This document shows positions 1 to 6,800 of a stretch of 7,987 bases of DNA, piece after piece (the stretch's first letter is position 1; the number at the start of each line of letters is the position of its first letter). The notes under the pieces were generated by a model. It worked only from the letters and a program-made list of their open reading frames with translations, was not told the DNA's origin and ran no database searches. The translations under genes were made by a program, and so were the position numbers. The stretch comes from Candidatus Bipolaricaulota bacterium (GTDB taxonomy: Bacteria > Bipolaricaulota > Bipolaricaulia > Bipolaricaulales > Bipolaricaulaceae): positions 1 through 7,987 of the forward strand of contig JAJOKL010000041.1 in assembly GCA_021129895.1 (NCBI GenBank), given 5' to 3'.

Positions 1-964
1 GTCGCACCAAGTACAAGAAGAACGGTACCCCCAGAAGGCCGGTGACGATCCCCACCGGCAGCTCCATCGGGGCCAGGGCGACCCGGGCCAGGGTGTCGGC
101 CAGGACCAGGAACAGCCCTCCGGCCAGGGCCGTGGCCGGGAGCAGCACCCGATGATCCGGCCCCAAAAGTAGCCTAATCACGTGCGGGGTGATCAGGCCC
201 ACGAACCCGATGGTGCCACAGAAGGCCACCGCGGTGGTGGTGAGGAGGGTGGCCACGGCTATCAGGAGGCCCCGCAGCCGCCCCGGATGTAGCCCCAAGT
301 GCCGCGCCCCCTCCTCCCCGAGGGCCAGGGCGTTGAGCCGTCTCCCCCACAGCCACAGCGCTGCCGTACCCAGGACCACCAGCCCCGCCAGCACCTGCAC
401 CCCGGCCCAGCCCGCCCGCCACAGCCCCCCCATGGTCCAAAACAAAATCTCCTGAAACCGCCGGTCCCCGGCGGTCAGGAACAGCACCAGCCCGGTGAGG
501 GAGGAGAACAGCGCCCCCAGGGCCACCCCCACCAGGATCAGCCCCAGCTCGCTGCGGGAGGGGCGGGACAGCCACCACGCCAGCCCCACCGCCAGAAAAC
601 CCCCGACCGCCGCCCCGAGCGGCACCCCCCATGGAGCCGTCCCCCCCAGGGCGATAGCCCCGGCCGCCCCGGCCGCCGCCCCCCCGGCCACCCCCAGCAC
701 GTACGGGGAGGCGAGCGGGTTCCTGAACAGCCCCTGCATCACCCCCCCGGCCAGGGCCAGCGCCGCCCCAGCGAAATACCCGGCCAGGGCCCGGGGGAGC
801 CGCAGCCCCCACACGATCAGGGTCTCCCTGGTCCCGGCCTGGGGGCGCCATAAGCTGAGGAGCACCTCCCGCACTGGGATCCGCCCCGGCCCCACCGCCA
901 CCGCCAGCAGCACCCCGGCCAGCCCCAGCGCCGCCAGCAGCGCAAAGCCGCTGCCCCTTCTCAC
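1..964 (-). CDS. FecCD/BtuC-family ABC transporter permease (C-terminus cut by window edge)
   Basis: This is the membrane permease of an iron-siderophore/heme/cobalamin class ABC importer; a dimer forms the inner-membrane channel for substrate handed over by the binding protein. The reading frame is open from a GTG at 964 to the window edge, giving 321 residues of a family that usually has 330-350, so only a short C-terminal tail is missing. Family signatures are in order: MQGLFRNPLASPYVLGV after the first helices, a cytoplasmic coupling region EEGARHLGLH, the segment GFVGLITPHVIRLLLG, and the C-terminal PVGIVTGLLGVPFF. Multiple strongly hydrophobic helices alternate with short loops. The GTG start lies 7 nt after the stop of the binding-protein gene, with a GGGGAAG stretch just before it, so the two are co-transcribed and probably coupled. 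The ATPase subunit is not in the window and may follow beyond the left edge. The substrate cannot be proven from the permease; the neighbouring binding protein favours a corrinoid. Confidence 0.92.
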   Translation of the reverse strand, partial: MRRGSGFALLAALGLAGVLLAVAVGPGRIPVREVLLSLWRPQAGTRETLIVWGLRLPRALAGYFAGAALALAGGVMQGLFRNPLASPYVLGVAGGAAAGAAGAIALGGTAPWGVPLGAAVGGFLAVGLAWWLSRPSRSELGLILVGVALGALFSSLTGLVLFLTAGDRRFQEILFWTMGGLWRAGWAGVQVLAGLVVLGTAALWLWGRRLNALALGEEGARHLGLHPGRLRGLLIAVATLLTTTAVAFCGTIGFVGLITPHVIRLLLGPDHRVLLPATALAGGLFLVLADTLARVALAPMELPVGIVTGLLGVPFFLYLVR

Positions 965-971
965 CTTCCCC

Positions 972-1838
972 TCACGGAGCCAGCGCGCCCGGATGGAGCG
1001 CCTCCGCCACCTGCCGCAGCACCTCCGCCACCCGGGTGGAGACCACTTGAGAAGATTGGATCCCATAGACTCGGCCGGACTGCACCGCTGCCAGGCCGGA
1101 AAGCAGCGCACTTCCCAGGACGCTATCCACCTGGGCCGGGTCGGTGAGGATCACCTCCGGATCCCTGAGGATGAGCTCCTCCAGGCTCACCTGGGGGTAG
1201 CCAGACAGGTCCCCGAACACGTTCTCCCCTCCCGCCCGCAACAGGAGCTCGTGCTCCGGGGTGCCGGCCCCCACCACGTAGGGGGCGCTGTCCGGGGCGG
1301 ACATGTACAGGAAGGCCACCCGCACCCGGGGCAAGGGCAGCACCACCGCCTCGATGCGCACAATGGCCTCGGCGATGCGGCCGCACAGGGCCTCGGCCTC
1401 AGCGGCGTTTCCTACCGCTTCCCCCACCGTGCGGATGGCAGTGAGCACGTCCGGAATGCCGGTGAGCCAGCCCCCGGCCTGCCCCACGGTGAGCACGGTC
1501 AGGCCCAGCCCCTCCAGCCGGGCCCGCACCTCCCCCCACGCCCCCAGCACCAGGTCCGGCTCCAGGGCCACGATGGCCTCCAGCGACGGGGAGAAGGAGG
1601 ACCCCACCGTGGGCAGGTCCGCCACCTCGGGGGGGTTATTGGGGGAGTCGGCCACCCCCACGATCCTTTCTCCCGCCCCAATGTCCACCAGGATCTCGGC
1701 GTATAGGGGAAGCAGGGCCACGATCCTTTCCGGGGGGGCCGGGATCACGATCTCCCGTCCCAGGTCGTCCGTCACCGAGACCGGAAAGCCAAAGGCCATC
1801 AGGGCCAGGCCCACCACCAGTGCGATTGCCGTTCTCAT
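972..1838 (-). CDS. BtuF-like periplasmic substrate-binding protein (probable cobalamin/corrinoid)
   Basis: This is a class III (helical backbone) periplasmic binding protein of 288 residues, the capture component for the permease encoded next. An N-terminal hydrophobic stretch (residues about 4-18) looks like a Sec signal or anchor. There is no lipobox cysteine, so a lipid anchor is not indicated. The fold signatures are visible: DDLGREIVIPAPPERIVAL (about 24-42), GERIVGV (56-62), NNPPEVADLPTVG (67-79) and SLEAIVALEPDLVL (85-98). The NNPPEV..LP.VG..F.PSLE arrangement resembles cobalamin-binding BtuF proteins more than siderophore or heme binders; that is a family-pattern judgement, not proof. 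The start is firm: AAAGGAGG lies 6 nt before the ATG. Its Shine-Dalgarno sits inside the restored 3' end of folD, whose stop ends 1 nt before this ATG, so the genes form one operon. A corrinoid substrate would suit the corrinoid protein of the acetyl-CoA pathway suggested by nearby cooC. Confidence 0.9.
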   Translation of the reverse strand: MRTAIALVVGLALMAFGFPVSVTDDLGREIVIPAPPERIVALLPLYAEILVDIGAGERIVGVADSPNNPPEVADLPTVGSSFSPSLEAIVALEPDLVLGAWGEVRARLEGLGLTVLTVGQAGGWLTGIPDVLTAIRTVGEAVGNAAEAEALCGRIAEAIVRIEAVVLPLPRVRVAFLYMSAPDSAPYVVGAGTPEHELLLRAGGENVFGDLSGYPQVSLEELILRDPEVILTDPAQVDSVLGSALLSGLAAVQSGRVYGIQSSQVVSTRVAEVLRQVAEALHPGALAP

Positions 1839-1839
1839 C

Positions 1840-2740
1840 TCAGTCCTCCTTTCCTGAAAGTCCGGTTTGGCTCTCAGCCGCCTCCACCGTGTTCCACATC
1901 AGCATGGTCACCGTCATCGGGCCCACCCCCCCCGGGGACCGGGGTGATCGCCTCCACCTTCTCCACCAGGGCATCGAAGTCGGTGTCGCCCACCAGGCGG
2001 AAGCCCGATCTCTTGCTGGGGTCCGGGATCCGGTTCACCCCCACGTCGATCACCACCGCCCCCTCCCGCACCATGTCCGCGGTGATGGCCCGCGGCCGGC
2101 CGATGGCCACCACCAGGATGTCCGCCTGGCGGGTGAAGTGGGCGAGGTCCGGGGTCCTGCTGTGGCACACGGTCACGGTGGCGTTGGCCCCGGCCTGTTT
2201 CTGGATCAGGATGGCGAACAGGGGCTTGCCGTTGATGTTGCTGCGCCCGCAGATCACCACGTGTTTCCCCTCCGGTGAATATCCGGACCGCAGCAGGATC
2301 TGCTGTACCCCGTGGGGCGTACACGGCAAGAGATACGGCTGGCCCAGAAGGAGCTTGCCCACGTTCACCGGATGGAAGCAGTCCACATCCTTTTTGGGGT
2401 CGATGGCCTCGATCACCTTGCGGGGGTCGATGTGGCGGGGCAGGGGGAGTTGTACCAGGATCCCGTGCACGGCCGGGTCCCGGTTTAGCTCGTCGATCTT
2501 GGCGAGCAGGGTGGCCTCGGGCGTGTCCTCGGGGAATACCACCGTCTCTGATTCCACCCCCACCTCGGCCGCGGTCTTCTCCTTCTGCCGCATGTAGGAC
2601 ACCGAGGCGGGGTCCTCGCCCACCCGGACCATGATCAGCACCGGGGTCACCCCCTGCTGTTTGAGCACCTCCACCCGGGCCTTGAGCTCCCCTCTCACGC
2701 CGGCTGAGATCTCCTTTCCAGACAGGATTGTGGCTGCCAT
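1840..2740 (-). CDS. folD: FolD, methylene-THF dehydrogenase/methenyl-THF cyclohydrolase (frameshifted near 3' end)
   Basis: This cytosolic bifunctional enzyme interconverts 5,10-methylene-THF, methenyl-THF and 10-formyl-THF in one-carbon metabolism and in the methyl branch of the Wood-Ljungdahl pathway. From the ATG at 2740, the hallmark catalytic segment SYMRQKEKTAAEVG carries Tyr49 and Lys53. It is followed by GILVQLPLP, DPKKDVDCFHPVNVG, the folate-site PCTPHG, the cofactor-site GRSNINGKP and the C-terminal ITPVPGG. The ATG is preceded by AGGAGG 4 nt upstream; a further in-frame ATG at 2773 would place this Shine-Dalgarno inside the gene and is rejected. As written the frame breaks in an 8-G run (plus-strand C run 1926-1933) and stops at 1874. 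With seven Gs it reads the conserved VGPMTVTMLMWNT and ends at 1840, giving 299 residues, normal for the family. The lesion is therefore most likely a homopolymer error. It is the first gene of the folD-btuF-btuC operon. Confidence 0.94.
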
Positions 2741-2784
2741 CCGCCCTCCTTTTTGCCCTGTGGGCGAGGCCATTATTTAGCCCG
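2741..2784. promoter_or_regulatory. Compact divergent promoter region between folD and the DUF3786 gene
   Basis: Only 44 bp separate the two divergent start codons. The single AT-rich patch, 2771-2780, reads CATTAT on the plus strand (2771-2776, four of six matches to TATAAT). On the minus strand it reads AATAAT (2777-2772, five of six), so one patch could serve as -10 box for both directions. Towards folD it would leave a leader of about 24 nt containing the AGGAGG site. Towards the DUF3786 gene it lies 8 nt from the ATG, so that transcript would start at or next to the start codon. The -35 matches are weak on both sides (minus-strand TTGTCG at 2798-2793, 15-bp spacer). This is inferred from sequence alone. 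Confidence 0.4.
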
Positions 2785-3396
2785 ATGGCCCACGACAACT
2801 GGCGGGATAGCTTGCGGCCTAAGATCGCCCAGGCCAGGGAAGCCCAGGCCGGGGTGCCGCTGGCGGAGCTGGCCCGGCGGGGCGGCGGGAGCGTGGAGGG
2901 AGAAGCCCTGGTGCTTCCGTTCTTCGGTGCCCCCTACCGGGTGACCTGGCCCGAGCTGCGGGTGCTGGCCCCGGACGGGGAGGAATGCCCGGAAGAGCTC
3001 ACGGCCCTGCTCCTCGACTACCTCCTTTTTGGGGATGGGACCGCTCCTTGTGGCCGCGGGATCGGGTTTCGGGAGCTCCCCCACGGGGGCTTCTACTTCC
3101 GCGCCTTCCAGGGCTACACCGGGGACATCCTGGTGCGGGAGCTGGACCTGGTGGCGTTCCGCCGGGCGGCGGAGACCCTGGGCGGGGAGCCGGTGGAGCT
3201 GGGGGACGCGGCATACCGGTTCTTCGCCCTGCCCAAGCTGTCGCTGGCGGTGGTGTGGTGGGAGGGGGATGAGGAGTTCCCCCCCAAGGCGGCGGTGCTG
3301 TTCGACGCCACCGCGGGGGGGTACCTGCCGGCCGAGGGGCTGGCCATCCTGGGGAGGATACTGTGCCGGCGGCTGATCCGGGCGAGAGGGGACTGA
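2785..3396 (+). CDS. DUF3786 domain protein
   Basis: This protein of 203 residues matches my recollection of the DUF3786 family, a domain of unknown biochemical role found mainly in anaerobes and methanogens, often in one-carbon or metal-enzyme neighbourhoods. Diagnostic stretches are the central YLLFGDGTAPCGRGIGFREL followed by PHGGFYF (about residues 77-103), and the C-terminal acidic DEEFPPKAAVLFDATAGGYL with a following PAEGLA helix. There is no signal peptide or membrane segment, so it is probably cytosolic. ATG 2785 is chosen because the longer in-frame TTG start at 2728 would read back across the folD start; no convincing Shine-Dalgarno precedes it, but a -10-like box lies 8 nt upstream. 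Its end overlaps the cooC start by 34 nt, so the two are translated from one mRNA. An accessory role in CODH/acetyl-CoA synthase maturation or corrinoid handling is an inference from this coupling only. Confidence 0.87.
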   Translation: MAHDNWRDSLRPKIAQAREAQAGVPLAELARRGGGSVEGEALVLPFFGAPYRVTWPELRVLAPDGEECPEELTALLLDYLLFGDGTAPCGRGIGFRELPHGGFYFRAFQGYTGDILVRELDLVAFRRAAETLGGEPVELGDAAYRFFALPKLSLAVVWWEGDEEFPPKAAVLFDATAGGYLPAEGLAILGRILCRRLIRARGD

Positions 3397-4152
3397 AGCT
3401 GGCGGTGGCCGGGAAGGGCGGGGTGGGGAAGACCACCCTGGTGGCGCTTTTGGCGCGGGAGGCGGCGGCCCGGGGCCTGAAGGTGCTGGCGGTGGACGCC
3501 GATCCCGATGCCAACCTAGCCGCCACCTTGGGGATCCAGGCCGCCATCGTCCCCCTGGCGGACCAAGAGGAGCTCATCGCCGAGCGGGCCGGGCGGGAGG
3601 GGTTCGTGCGGCTCAATCCCACCGTGGACGACATCCCGGAGCGCTATTGGGTGGAGGCGGAGGGGGTGCGGCTGCTGGTGCTGGGGGGGATCAGCCGGGG
3701 GGGTGGGGGCTGTGCCTGTCCGGCCAACGCCCTGCTGCGGGCATTGCTTGCCCACCTGGTGCTGCGGCGGGACGAGCTGGTGCTGGTGGACATGGAGGCG
3801 GGGATAGAGCACCTGGGCCGGGCCACCGCCCGGGGGGGTGGACGCGCTGCTGGTGGTGGTGGAGCCGGACAGACGCAGCCTGGATACCGCCTCAAGGACC
3901 CTGCGACTGGCCGGGGAAGTGGGGCTAGAGAGGGTGCTGGCGGTGGCGAACAAGGTGCGGGGCCGGGCCGACGAGGAGCTCATCCGGGCCGGGCTACCTG
4001 AGGAGCTTCCGCTGCTAGCTGCGATCCCGTTTCGGGAGGAGCTGTGGCTCCTGGCCACCGAGCCCCTTCCCCCACCACCCCGCGAGGTCAACATCCTCTT
4101 CTCCAAGCTCCTCGAAGTCATCCCAAAACCCGCCAAGGGTTCCCTGTCTTAA
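3363..4152 (+). CDS. cooC: CooC/AcsF-type nickel-insertion ATPase for CO dehydrogenase (frameshifted mid-gene)
   Basis: This is a MinD/SIMIBI-class P-loop ATPase that, in the CooC/AcsF family, loads nickel into the C-cluster of CO dehydrogenase or acetyl-CoA synthase in the cytosol. It has the deviant Walker A AVAGKGGVGKTT (residues 14-25), DADPDANLAATLG (45-57), the family's metal-binding CxC in GGCACPAN (Cys117, Cys119) that bridges the dimer, and DMEAGIEHLGR (143-153). In a 7-G run (3832-3838) the frame shifts. With six Gs it continues as ARGVDALLVVVEP..., then NKV, and ends at TAA 4152, giving 262 residues, normal for the family; unrepaired, it stops at 4001. The GTG at 3363 has GGGGAGG 5 nt upstream, a strong site within the DUF3786 gene. 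The homologous N-terminus, however, would begin near the CTG at 3393, which overlaps the DUF3786 stop as CTGA, so the start is not certain. No CODH gene lies in the window. Confidence 0.91.
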
Positions 4153-4158
4153 GAGCCT

Positions 4159-4199
4159 GTCGCCCAAAGCCTTTCCGGTGGGGGTAAGAAGGGGGCGAC
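4159..4199. terminator. Hairpin in the convergent cooC/plsY gap, possible terminator
   Basis: GTCGCCC (4159-4165) pairs with GGGCGAC (4193-4199). After a 4-nt bulge (AAAG), CCTT (4170-4173) pairs with AAGG (4189-4192), giving 11 bp in total. It lies 6 nt after the cooC stop and between two converging genes, where a terminator is expected. No T-run follows on either strand, so it is not a classical intrinsic terminator. A smaller hairpin, GGCCC-TAA-GGGCC (4234-4246), directly follows the plsY stop on the minus strand. Confidence 0.3.
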
Positions 4200-4248
4200 G
4201 GTGCAGACAGGGCTTCCCGCAGCCAGGCCCACCGGCCCTAAGGGCCCC

Positions 4249-4875
4249 TCAGCCCCGCCGGGCCCAGGGACGACGGAACCGGTTCTCCTTCCCCTGAAGG
4301 AGCCGCTTGATGTTAGAACGATGGGTCCAGTAAACCAGGACTGCCAGGGCTACGGTGAGCCACCTGATCGCCGGGTGCACCGGCTGGGGCAAAAGCCAGG
4401 TCACGATGGGGAGCGCGGTGGCCGCTGACAGGGACCCCACCGACACGATCCCGGTCCCGAAGGCAAGTGCGAAGAACACCCCGGCGCAGATCCCCACCGG
4501 GATGGGGATCAGTGCCAAAAGCATCCCTGCCCCGGCCGCCACCCCCTTGCCGCCCTTGAACCCCAGATACGGCGAGAAGATATGCCCCAGCACCGCCCCC
4601 ACCCCGCCGGCGATGGCCAGGTATGCGGGATCCAACTCGGAGAGCGGGATCTTGGGAAGGAAGGCGGCGGCCACGTATCCCTTGGCCAAGTCGATGACCA
4701 TCACCGGGAGTCCCACCTTCCAGCCCAGCACCCGCAGGGCATTGGTTCCCCCCACGTTGCCCGAGCCATGCTTCCTGATGTCCACGCCTTTGAGTCGGCC
4801 AGCCAGGTAAGCAGTGGGGATCCCCCCCAGCAGGTACCCCAATCCCGCCACCACCAACAGATGTAACCAGCTCAT
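4249..4875 (-). CDS. plsY: PlsY, acyl-phosphate:glycerol-3-phosphate acyltransferase
   Basis: This integral membrane acyltransferase transfers the acyl group of acyl-phosphate to the sn-1 position of glycerol-3-phosphate, making lysophosphatidic acid, the first committed step of phospholipid synthesis. Its 208 residues are typical. The three PlsY motifs are present: GSGNVGGTN (37-45), GHIFSPYLGFKGGKGVA (97-113), and a C-terminal HRSNIKRLLQGKE that matches motif 3. Hydrophobic helices lie at about 5-25, 50-70, 85-100, 112-135 and 140-180, with a basic C-terminal tail. The ATG at 4875 overlaps the TGA of the upstream kinase gene in an ATGA arrangement, implying translational coupling. The upstream product makes acyl-phosphate, the very donor PlsY uses, so the pair forms a two-step module. 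PlsX, the usual other source of acyl-phosphate, is not in the window. Confidence 0.96.
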   Translation of the reverse strand: MSWLHLLVVAGLGYLLGGIPTAYLAGRLKGVDIRKHGSGNVGGTNALRVLGWKVGLPVMVIDLAKGYVAAAFLPKIPLSELDPAYLAIAGGVGAVLGHIFSPYLGFKGGKGVAAGAGMLLALIPIPVGICAGVFFALAFGTGIVSVGSLSAATALPIVTWLLPQPVHPAIRWLTVALAVLVYWTHRSNIKRLLQGKENRFRRPWARRG

Positions 4876-6731
4876 CCCTTCCCCTCCTTGAGCTCCTCTA
4901 TCCTCCGGTCCACCCAGGCCATGTCCAACAACGCCACCCCGAACGAGCCCAGCCCCGCGTGCACCCCCAGGGCCGGGGAGGCGTCCACGATATGGAGGGC
5001 GAAGTCCGGGCTGCGGGCAGCACCCACCAGCCGGCCAGCCAGGGCTTCCGCCGCCCCGATGGCCGCGGCATGGGGGACGATGGCCGCCGGCCGGTCCATC
5101 GCCCGCAGGGCGCGGGTGGCCAAGGAAACCAGGTTGGTGAGGAGCTGCCTGGTGCCCCAGGCCGGGCTCACCGGGCTGATCTTGCCCCCGCCGATCTTGA
5201 TCACCATCCCCAGGCGCAGCCGGCCGGTGAGCCAGCCCGCCACCCAGGGGATACGCCCGGACCGCCCCAGCGGCTCCAGATCCGGGAGCCCACCCCAGAA
5301 CACCACCCGCTCCGCGGTCTCCTGGGCCAGGACCGCCACCGCCTCAGCGGATAAGCCCGCCTCCACCCCCTGGGCCGCTGCCCAGGCAACCAGGCCCAGC
5401 CCCGCCGACAGGGTCCCGGTATCCACCACCCGGATGGCGAGCCCCTCCTTGGCCAGCTCCTCAGCGGCAGCGCGGGCCACATTCCAGGTGCCGGAAAGCT
5501 CCGCGGCCAGGGTCAATGCCACCACCTGGGAGAACGACCTCCCCAGCTGCCGAAAGGTGGTGAGGAAGTCGGCCGGGGGAGGTTGGGAGGTGCTGGCCTC
5601 CTTTGCCTCCCGCATCCGGCGGTAGAACTCGCTGGGGGTGAGCTCCACCCGGTCCTTGAACTCCCGCCCATCGAGCTGGAGCCTGACCGGCACGATGTGG
5701 ATGCGATACCGGGTCATCAGATGTTCCGGGAGGTCGCACGTGGTGTCCACCACCAGGGCCAGTTGCCCGGAGGGTTGGGGGCTGTAGGCTTCGGCGTGCT
5801 GGGCCCACATGTCGTCCACCTTCTCTTCCCCTACCTTCCCGAACTCCTGGGCCAGTTCCAGTGCCCGGGCCGGGGTGTTGGTGTGGACGTGCAGGTGCAG
5901 GAAGGTGGGGGAGCCGGCCACCACCACCGAGTCCCCGATCCTCCCCAGGGCGGTCTTGATCTCCTCCGCTGGGAGGGCTTCCCCCCGGAGGGTGCATTCG
6001 GTGCAGTAGCGGAACGTGATGGACTCCGGTTCGTACTTTATCCGGGCCGGTTCCTCTCTTGGGGAGGGGCCCCGCCGTTCGATCTCGTCCACCTCGCCGG
6101 TGACGATGTAGTGAACGATCCCCTCCAGGAACCGGACGAAGCCTAAAGCACCGGCGTCCACCACCCCGGCGGCTTGGAGGGCGGGAAGGATATTGCGGCT
6201 GTTTTTCAGGGCCTCCCGAGCGGCGGTCAGGCCCTCCCGCATGACCGGGACGAAGTCCCCCAGGTGGGTGGCCAGTTCCTCCACCCGAGCCGCGAAGGCG
6301 GAGATGGCGGACAGGATGGTGCCCTCCCTGGGGGCGGCCAGGGCGGCCCACGCTTTGGCGGCGGCTTGCTGGAGTGCGCGGGCGAAGCCTCGGATCTCCA
6401 CGCGCCGCTGGCCGGACAGCCCTTCAGACAGCCCTTGGAAGAACTGGGCGAAGATCACCCCGGAGTTGCCGCGGGCGCCCTCCAGGGTGGCTTGAGCCAT
6501 GCGGGCGGCTACCTCGCCCACCGCAGGGGCCCGCAGCCCTTGCAAAGCCTGCAGAAGCGCCCACATGGTGGCGGATAGGTTCTTGCCGGTGTCGGAGTCG
6601 GCCACCGGGAACACGTTGATCCGGTCCAGTTGGTCGGAGGAGGCGATCACCCGGTGGGCGCCGGCCACCGCGGCCCGCGCCAGCCGCAGCCCGGACAGGT
6701 ACCTGATCCCAATCGGGCTCCTTAACGCCAT
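4872..6731 (-). CDS. Fused fatty acid kinase: FakA-like DhaL/DAK2 domain plus FakB-like DegV domain
   Basis: The protein has 619 residues in three parts. Residues about 1-200 are a DhaL/DAK2 kinase domain with DRINVFPVADSDTGKN (Asp45 and Asp47 as likely Mg-ATP ligands) and GARGNSGVIFAQF. Residues about 230-312 match the FakA middle region (YCTECTL, GDSVVVAG, LHVHTNTP). Residues about 324-619 are a DegV/FakB fatty-acid-binding domain with VVDTTCDLP, STSQP (380-384), ELSGTWN (Ser413) and HAGLGSFG (His591). The Thr/Ser/His positions used by FakB to hold the acyl carboxylate are therefore present. FakA phosphorylates FakB-bound fatty acid to acyl-phosphate, and here both halves are one chain. The ATG at 6731 is preferred over an in-frame TTG at 6770: it starts near the conserved domain, and a TATCAT box lies 9 nt before it, though no Shine-Dalgarno is seen. 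It overlaps plsY by 4 nt. The specific fatty acid used is unknown. Confidence 0.9.
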   Translation of the reverse strand: MALRSPIGIRYLSGLRLARAAVAGAHRVIASSDQLDRINVFPVADSDTGKNLSATMWALLQALQGLRAPAVGEVAARMAQATLEGARGNSGVIFAQFFQGLSEGLSGQRRVEIRGFARALQQAAAKAWAALAAPREGTILSAISAFAARVEELATHLGDFVPVMREGLTAAREALKNSRNILPALQAAGVVDAGALGFVRFLEGIVHYIVTGEVDEIERRGPSPREEPARIKYEPESITFRYCTECTLRGEALPAEEIKTALGRIGDSVVVAGSPTFLHLHVHTNTPARALELAQEFGKVGEEKVDDMWAQHAEAYSPQPSGQLALVVDTTCDLPEHLMTRYRIHIVPVRLQLDGREFKDRVELTPSEFYRRMREAKEASTSQPPPADFLTTFRQLGRSFSQVVALTLAAELSGTWNVARAAAEELAKEGLAIRVVDTGTLSAGLGLVAWAAAQGVEAGLSAEAVAVLAQETAERVVFWGGLPDLEPLGRSGRIPWVAGWLTGRLRLGMVIKIGGGKISPVSPAWGTRQLLTNLVSLATRALRAMDRPAAIVPHAAAIGAAEALAGRLVGAARSPDFALHIVDASPALGVHAGLGSFGVALLDMAWVDRRIEELKEGKG

Positions 6732-6740
6732 CGCCAACGC

Positions 6741-6770
6741 ATGATAGCGGGCCCCCCTTCCGGGGGCCAA
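6741..6770 (-). promoter_or_regulatory. Candidate promoter of the kinase-plsY operon with a hairpin in its spacer
   Basis: On the minus strand, TTGGCC (6770-6765), an 18-bp spacer and TATCAT (6746-6741, five of six matches to TATAAT) precede the kinase ATG by 9 nt. Transcription would then begin within a few bases of the start codon. The spacer contains a perfect 7-bp inverted repeat, GGCCCCC (6750-6756) with GGGGGCC (6762-6768). It could be an operator, or the terminator stem of the gene upstream, whose stop is at 6801; no T-run follows. Inferred from sequence only. Confidence 0.35.
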
Positions 6771-6800
6771 GTCCGAACGTGAACCCCAGTGGGACGGAGG

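Noticed and set aside
174..851. Long minus-strand open frame with a Gly/Arg/Pro-rich translation
   Set aside because: It lies in a different frame over the BtuC-like permease, whose translation has clear family motifs; the composition is typical of a GC-rich shadow frame.
1657..1733. Repeated 12-mer CACGATCCTTTC in the binding-protein gene
   Set aside because: It encodes the same ERIV residues twice within the protein and is explained by coding constraint; there is no further repeat copy.
2728..2784. N-terminal extension of the DUF3786 protein from TTG 2728
   Set aside because: It would overlap the folD start and its Shine-Dalgarno, has no ribosome site, and the domain begins after ATG 2785.
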